Positions 58,709 to 64,000 of a stretch of 64,000 bases of DNA are shown here, piece by piece. Below the pieces are notes generated by a model. That model was not told the DNA's origin. It worked only from the letters and a program-made list of their open reading frames with translations, and searched no databases. The stretch is from NCBI RefSeq assembly GCF_902148845.1, contig NC_043753.1:6995750-7059749 (forward strand), in the 5' to 3' direction. The DNA is from Salarias fasciatus (Eukaryota; Chordata; Actinopteri; Blenniiformes; Blenniidae). The position numbers were made by a program, and so were the translations under genes. Position 1 is the stretch's first letter. Every line of letters starts with the position of its first letter.

Positions 58709-60456
58709 CTATTGAGCTGGTTTTCGAGCGTCTGCGGAGGCTGGAAGCCCGTCTTCTGGTAATCCCGGGCAGGTCCAGCCGGGGCCGCGGCGGTACCAGC
58801 CCTGGTAGAGCCCCCTCCAGCCCAGGTAGCCCAGAGCGCCGCCCAGCTGCTGCGACGGGAACTTGGGGAAGTAGGTGAGCAGACAGAGCAGCAGGGACAT
58901 CCAGGCGAGCAGCAGGACGACGCACAGGAGGAAGACGAGTCTGAGGGGCGCGCCGGGGGCCTTCTGCAGGGACCCGGACCGGGACCGGTGACGCCCGAAG
59001 ACGGAGAGCTCCTCCACGAGCAGGAGGCAGCAGAAGCAGAGGACCAGGACGTCCTGGGAGACCTCGTAGCCTCGCCACTGCAGCCGCGCTCGCAGGCAGG
59101 ACGCCTTGGTTTGGTCTTCATGGAGGAGCAGCAGAGGGGAGGAGCTTTGGGGGTCGGAGGTCACCGGCTCGAAGCACGTCCCCGCGGCGTCCTCCAGCAC
59201 GGTCAGGACGCCCCGGCAGCCCCACAGGAGCAAACCCGCCAGGCCCACCCGGGAGAGGTGGCGGAGGGAGACCGAGGGGGGGCGGCGGGCCGAGAGGGAG
59301 AGGAGGAGGACGAAGGAGCCCGACAGGAGGCAGGTCCAGCCCCACGTGGACCGCAGGAACTTCCTGAGAAGGACAAGGAGACGTCTCTAATCAAGGAGGA
59401 GAGAGCAGGGCTGTCTGGAACATTTTAGTTCAGCGGCAACATTCGACCCAAAGAACCAAATCAAACATTCCTATCAGCCGTGTTGACGTGAGAACGCAGT
59501 GAAACAGGAATGTGGTCCTCGAGGACCAGGAGGGCCACCCCGGTGTAGGTCTAACAGTTTTTTCATTTATTTTCTTATTCTAAACAATATATGAACAGTA
59601 CCTGAACATATACACCCTCTCAGATGAAAACAACAAAAATCTCCCCCATCATTTACTTAATGAAGCATCCAATACTCTGTTCCATTGCCTCTTTCCATTC
59701 AGTGTGATTAATCTCTTTGCTTACAATAAACTTGTGTCGATAAATAACTGTTCACACTTTGTCTTACATTTTGAGAGTTTGACAATGAGGAGACCAGGAT
59801 GCAGTGCTCCCTCTTTATGTATGATTTAGAGTTTGTCTTCCTCCAAATAACTTTTGAAATCATTTATTATTGCTGCTAAAAAAGCAATCGCCTGCAAATG
59901 GGTGAAAAATTGACTCGAAATAGTTCTAAAGAACCATTCCCGTCGGAATGAATGGTTTGTTTCTCAGCATCAATTCCCACTTTTTCATCAACACATCCTT
60001 TCTTAAAGCATTTTTCCATACATTCAACTCTTCTGGAGTCCACAGCATGCCCGGCATCTGGCCATACTGTCTGATAATGGACCAGCAGGCTCAGATTTTG
60101 GCTTTAGATCACAAACTGACCAGAACCTGACAGTGATCAACACCCCCACCCAAACACTCTCACCTGTACAGGTAGTTGTTGCTGTTTGCGAAGACGCTGT
60201 ACTTGGACCCCCACAGACTGAGCGCGGGTCCAAAGAGGACCAGGCCGGACAGCAGGAGGTGGAAGTGCCTCCTGACCGCGCCGCTGCCCACGGCCCTCCC
60301 CAGCAGGTCTGTGACGGAGTCCAGGACCACGTTCAGGAGTCCGAGGGTGAATCTGACCGGCTGCAGCACCTCCAGAGCCAGCTTCTCCAGCTTCTCCAGG
60401 CTGATCTCTGACCCCAGGCCACCTCCGTTCTTCAGATCCGCGCTGATGTCCTCCAT
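58709..60456 (-). CDS. fitm1: fat storage-inducing transmembrane protein 1
   Basis: ER membrane protein of the FIT family, which promotes lipid-droplet formation; FITM1 is the muscle-enriched member in mammals. Two minus-strand exons, 60456-60164 and 59363-58709, give 315 residues. The N-terminal 50 residues are longer than in human. Several hydrophobic segments are visible (FHLLLSGLVLFGPAL; the exon-2 start STWGWTCLLSGSFVLL; GLAGLLLWGC; LVLCFCCLLLVEEL; LRLVFLLCVVLLLAW). Family landmarks are CFEP in GTCFEPV, LQWRGYEV and GAPLRLVFLL. Compared from memory with human FITM1 and FITM2, the two histidines reported as catalytic in FITM2 (in SGHSFLL and YFHNL) align here with SQDVLVL and YFPKF, i.e. 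D and P. The C-terminal part is rich in G, W and R (WYRRGPGWTCPG). Exon boundaries are GT-AG. Confidence 0.92.
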
Positions 60457-60515
60457 CTTTCTCCTTCTTCTCGTGTGTGTGTGTGAAAGTCACACCAGCT
60501 CCACTCCGGGCCGTT

Positions 60516-60545
60516 CAGCTGGTGCAGGGGAGCACATGTTTTATA
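60516..60545 (-). promoter_or_regulatory. fitm1 core promoter: TATA box with two E-boxes
   Basis: On the minus strand TATAAAA (60539-60545) lies 83 bp before the ATG. An E-box CATGTG (60533-60538) is next to it and a CAGCTG E-box, the MyoD/myogenin type, lies at 60516-60521. The TATA stretch overlaps TATTTTTA, a MEF2-like core. This agrees with muscle expression known for the family. Confidence 0.5.
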
Positions 60546-60559
60546 AAAATACTCCTTCT

Positions 60560-62273
60560 CTGTCCCTTTTACCCTGGAAGGCCCTCCCCCGCCCCCTCCT
60601 CCCCCTCCCCGGGCTGAAAGAGGAGACTTTCTGATGCCTGCTGTTGCAACTGACCCCATTATTTCCAAACTTCATGCAGCATTTGGATCTCCTCCAGAAA
60701 ACAGTTTCTTCTGGTTAAAAAAAAAAAAAAGGAACGATTCCCACCTAAAATGGACCGTTTGGCTGCTTCTGCTGCTCTCTCTTCTGAGCCTCTCCATTCT
60801 TCGAGCGGGCCGCCGCAGCCAAGACTAATTTAAGTCAGAAACTGTTGCCAGGCTGCGTTTGGCGCCACGAACAGCTGCGTTTCTCACAGCCTTTATTTGC
60901 AGGCCCCGCTCCTCCGGGCCGGAGCCTCCGGAGCCTCCGCGGCCCTCCCGGCCAGACGGCACTAAATTTAGTCTTTCCAGGGGGGGGGGGATTCGTGCTC
61001 GACAAGGCCGACCGGAGCCGTTTTCACAGATACTTTGGGTGCTTCTCACACGCCAAACGTGGACGTGAGACACGGCGGCGTCCCGGGGAAGCTGTCTTCG
61101 CCGGGGAAGCTAATCTGTATTAAGTGGGAACAGTAGGTGCAAATGAAACGGGGCATGCCAGAGAGTCTAATTTTAGAGCGGCCGCTGCATTGCTGTCATT
61201 ACAGCGACCTTCAGACAGCTTCCACCGGGCTCCCGTCGCAGCTAATTGTCAGTTCTCCCTGCATGTGTGTGTGTGTGAGTGTGTGTCTCACTCAGAGGGG
61301 CCTCAAAACAGGGAGAGAATATCCGTTGAGAATTGTTGGGCGACTCCATTAAAAGCGATTATTTGTGAGGTTTGACACCCCTGATCGAGGAAACCGAGCG
61401 CTAATCCATCAACGTTCCACAATAACAACTCGTTTCTTTCCTCTGTACATTTAAAGAAAAGATTTATTTACTGTAAAAGAACAATCAGAGAGTGAAACGT
61501 GGGCTTTAGTTAGAAACACCTGAAAATTGCATAAACAGATGAGCGTCGGATCTTCGTCTCGTTTTGTAATCATGTACTCATCCCATGTCCGTGCACCACT
61601 TCACACGCACACACACACACGCATACACACACACTTTTGTTGGTGAGCCGGGGTGATTTCCACCACGGCTGCTCCTGATGGAAAGGCGGACCGCCGGGAG
61701 AAAAGTACACGATCGTGGTTGTGGGGAGATAAAAACAGCTCTAACGTGTGGATCTTCGGCCCGTGAACAGAACAAAGCCGAGTCGAAACCGATCCCGAAT
61801 CAGCGGCTATCTAAACGCACTCCCTGAAGGAACAAACCATTAAAATACTATACATTTATACAAAATCAGAATCGCTCCCTCCTCCTGCCGCATCCGTTAT
61901 CGTTTCAATCTTTTCATGTTTATGGTGGCTAACTTATCAAGTATCATTGCCTCTTGAGGTGCGGTGCGGTTTGAGTGATGCGCTTCAGGCCTGTACTGCA
62001 CGAAACTGTGAGCTGAAAACAAAATAATTAAAACAAAAACAAAACAAAACCCAGGCGGCGTGCACCGATCTGCACGATTTAAGGCTGCAGCGCTTATTTT
62101 CCCAATGAGCTCAGCCGCGGTAGAATCGTAATCATGAATATCCAGCATTGAATTAAAAGATAGCAAAGTTTCTTGGAGTCCTCGCCGCCGTCCTCCGGTG
62201 AGGCCGGCCTCGCCCCGTCCGCGACGTCGCTTCCCGCTCTCCCTCCGCCTCTGCTCCGTCTGCGCTCCCTTCG
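60560..62273. other. intergenic between fitm1 and dcaf11
   Basis: No coding exon recognised. It has a G-run (60980-60990) and a short GT-rich tract (61263-61285). An hAT-type right end GTTTGACACCCCTG lies at 61370-61383, and the probable 3' UTR of dcaf11 at the upper end. Confidence 0.55.
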
Positions 62274-63809
62274 TCAGTCTTTGTCTCGCTCCCTCTCCTC
62301 CTCCAGAGGATGGGTTTGTCTGTGCTCCCACATTCGCACTGCGCCGTCCCACTGCGGAGGGAGGAAACATTTCTCAACCAGGATTTCACAATGCTTGCAC
62401 CGTTTCTGCATTTGTTGCTCCTTTAAAACTCTTTTAAGTTGTATTTCATGTTAAAATGCAGGTACGATCTCCGTTTGGGTCTGTGCTGCCTCAGAATGTA
62501 TCACTGAAGATGATGCCTGTCTTTAACTGGTGTCTCATTAAATAAATAATGATACAGAACTATTGTATCATTTGACGGCCTTTCCCTCTTAAAACAAAGA
62601 TTCATCCGTGCTGTATTCTGCTTCCTGCAGCCGCTCCGTATTTAAAAACTGAACAGAACTGTGTTGTTTTTGTTGGCCTTTTACTGCACCTAATTAAAAC
62701 TCGGCTATAATTGTCTTGCCTTGCGTTGACTTTTGCCAGCGGCTAATTGAAAGGTAACTGTCCGGCCTTTTGGCTGCATCTGAATCAAACGGGGGCCTCG
62801 GGCGTCGGGAGGCGACGCGGCAGTTTAACGGCGGCCAATCGAGAGCTTCGCTTTGGATTTTAATATCCGATCGGCGGCTCCTCACCGAGCTGCTGATGAT
62901 GTTGTCCTCGTACGGGTGCCAGCTGACGTCCCTCACACAGGCGTCGTGCCCCGTCAGCCTGGACACCACCCTGCCTGTCAGCACGTCGTAGACTGGAGCA
63001 AACAGGGGGGGCAGTTGAGCTTCCGAAGAGACGCAGTCCTCACACACACACACACACACACACAGTGAGACTTACTGATGATTTTCCCGGTGGAACAGCC
63101 CGAGTAGATGAACCTCTGCCCGGTGCTGAACTCGGGGGAGAAGCGGCAGCGGATGAGGGTGTGCAGCACGCCGTGACCCCGGTACGTCATCACCGAGGTG
63201 TCGCCGGTCAGCTTGTGTTTCTTTAGAGCTGTGGCGGACGGAAAAACACAGAATAACGCGAGGAAAAATGTGGTGAGACGCGTCCTCCTCCCGACTCCTT
63301 CACCGTCAGAGCGCCCCTCCTCCCCACCTCCTTCCCCCTCCCCACCTCTCTGGGGAACCTGCTGCCAGCGGTAATCCCAGTTCTGCTGGGTGACGGCCAG
63401 GCGGGACGCTGCCAGCCCCTCTTTGGGTGAGAACTTCCTGACGTCCCAGAGCTTGATGGACTGGTCCTTCGAGTTGCTGATCAGATAGCGTGCGTCGCCC
63501 TGCCACGCAGAAACGACCGATACAAACGGCATCGGAACGTGAACATACACAGGACGCACAAACTCCCGGCAGAGCGGGGGAAACGTTCCACCGCCAGATT
63601 GGCGTGTGACCCCGCCCCCCCACCTTGCTGTGGATGAAGGTGATGCCGTCTCGGTGGCCGGCCAGCTGTCCGACGGGCTGCGGTCTGTCCTCCCGCAGCG
63701 TCCGTCTGTCCCACACCTTGCACAGCGCGTCGTCGCTGCCAGAGAAGAGCAGCTGGGACGAGCTGTCGGCGAACGCCACCGCGTTCACGTCGTCCTCGTG
63801 CGCATCAAT
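62274..63809 (-). CDS. dcaf11: DDB1- and CUL4-associated factor 11 (WDR23), C-terminal exons
   Basis: Substrate receptor of the CUL4-DDB1 E3 ligase; in animals it drives turnover of NRF2/SKN-1. Exons in view, minus strand: 63809-63624, 63499-63346, 63228-63076, 62992-62886 and 62351-62274 (stop). Phases agree. The 5' part lies beyond the window edge. WD repeats read IDAHEDDVNAVAFADSSSQ, SGSDDALCKVWDRRTLRED (the WDxR box that contacts DDB1), GHRDGITFI, YLISNSKDQSIKLWDVRKF, QQNWDYRWQQVP, SVMTYRGHGVLHTLIRCRFS, IYSGCSTGK, and ACVRDVSWHPYEDNIISSS followed by WDGAVRMWEHRQ. The tail after the last repeat is short and acidic (EEERERDKD, stop), shorter than the human C-terminus as I recall it. Confidence 0.93.
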
Positions 63810-64000
63810 CTGAAGCAGACAACCACAAACACTGCTGTTTTTTTGTTGTTGTTGTTGTTTTTTTGGGATGAGCCGGGGAAGAAGCACAAGTGTGTGAGAG
63901 ATCGCTTGATTTCCTTTGTTAAGAGAGAGGAAGGCGGCGAAATGTAAATGTTCCCTTGTGTGCTCGGGCAAGTTGCGGCAGAAACAAACTCGAATTACCA

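Noticed and set aside
56934-61383. One large hAT element carrying fitm1 between CAGGGGTGTCAAAC and GTTTGACACCCCTG
   Set aside because: The ends are inverted as required, but the flanks (ATCCACAG and ATCGAGGA) do not form an 8-bp duplication. The ends are best read as separate fragments of a common dispersed family.

Overview
The window is vertebrate nuclear DNA, almost certainly from a teleost fish (probably percomorph; species not determinable). The evidence is spliced GT-AG genes with short introns, a fish-type FISNA-NACHT NLR, CD22/Siglec-like receptors of fish type, L2/RTE/L1-Tx1 LINE debris, hAT and TTAA-target transposons, and long AC/GT microsatellites. Gene models were built by hand: I joined open frames at GT-AG sites and required the phases to agree.

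Layout. (1) 0.7-10.8 kb, minus strand: an NLR immune-sensor gene. It has a 5' UTR exon, two short N-terminal exons, one large NACHT exon and two LRR exons; its C-terminal end is outside the window or lost. The intron before the LRR exons holds a decayed Ty3/gypsy fossil that carries an inserted DNA transposon. (2) 10.8-18.5 kb: mobile-element territory, with an 1100-bp hAT-like element and a three-level nest of DNA transposons. (3) 19-37.9 kb: a cluster of Siglec/CD22-like Ig receptors. A and B lie on the minus strand, C on the plus strand, and a relic of a fourth copy lies head-to-head with A. C has an inhibitory tail (ITIM plus ITSM). A and B have a lysine in the membrane segment and a short tail with a YVNT motif. 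The ligand-binding V domain of A is about 94% identical to that of C, while A's membrane segment and tail match B. This is the pattern of paired inhibitory/activating receptors kept alike by gene conversion. (4) 38.7-63.8 kb: a conserved housekeeping/metabolic block, pck2 (-), psme1 (+), fitm1 (-), dcaf11 (-). The same four genes are neighbours on human chromosome 14q in a different local order.

The immune genes (NLR, Siglec-like cluster, psme1 of the antigen-processing proteasome) lie beside metabolic genes (pck2, fitm1). I see no sign that the two halves work together; the 3' half is old synteny and the 5' half a fast-changing immune and repeat region. Best leads: the receptor cluster with its three different fates of the third Ig domain, a fitm1 lacking both histidines that are catalytic in FITM2, and an ISRE plus ZNF143-type site upstream of psme1.
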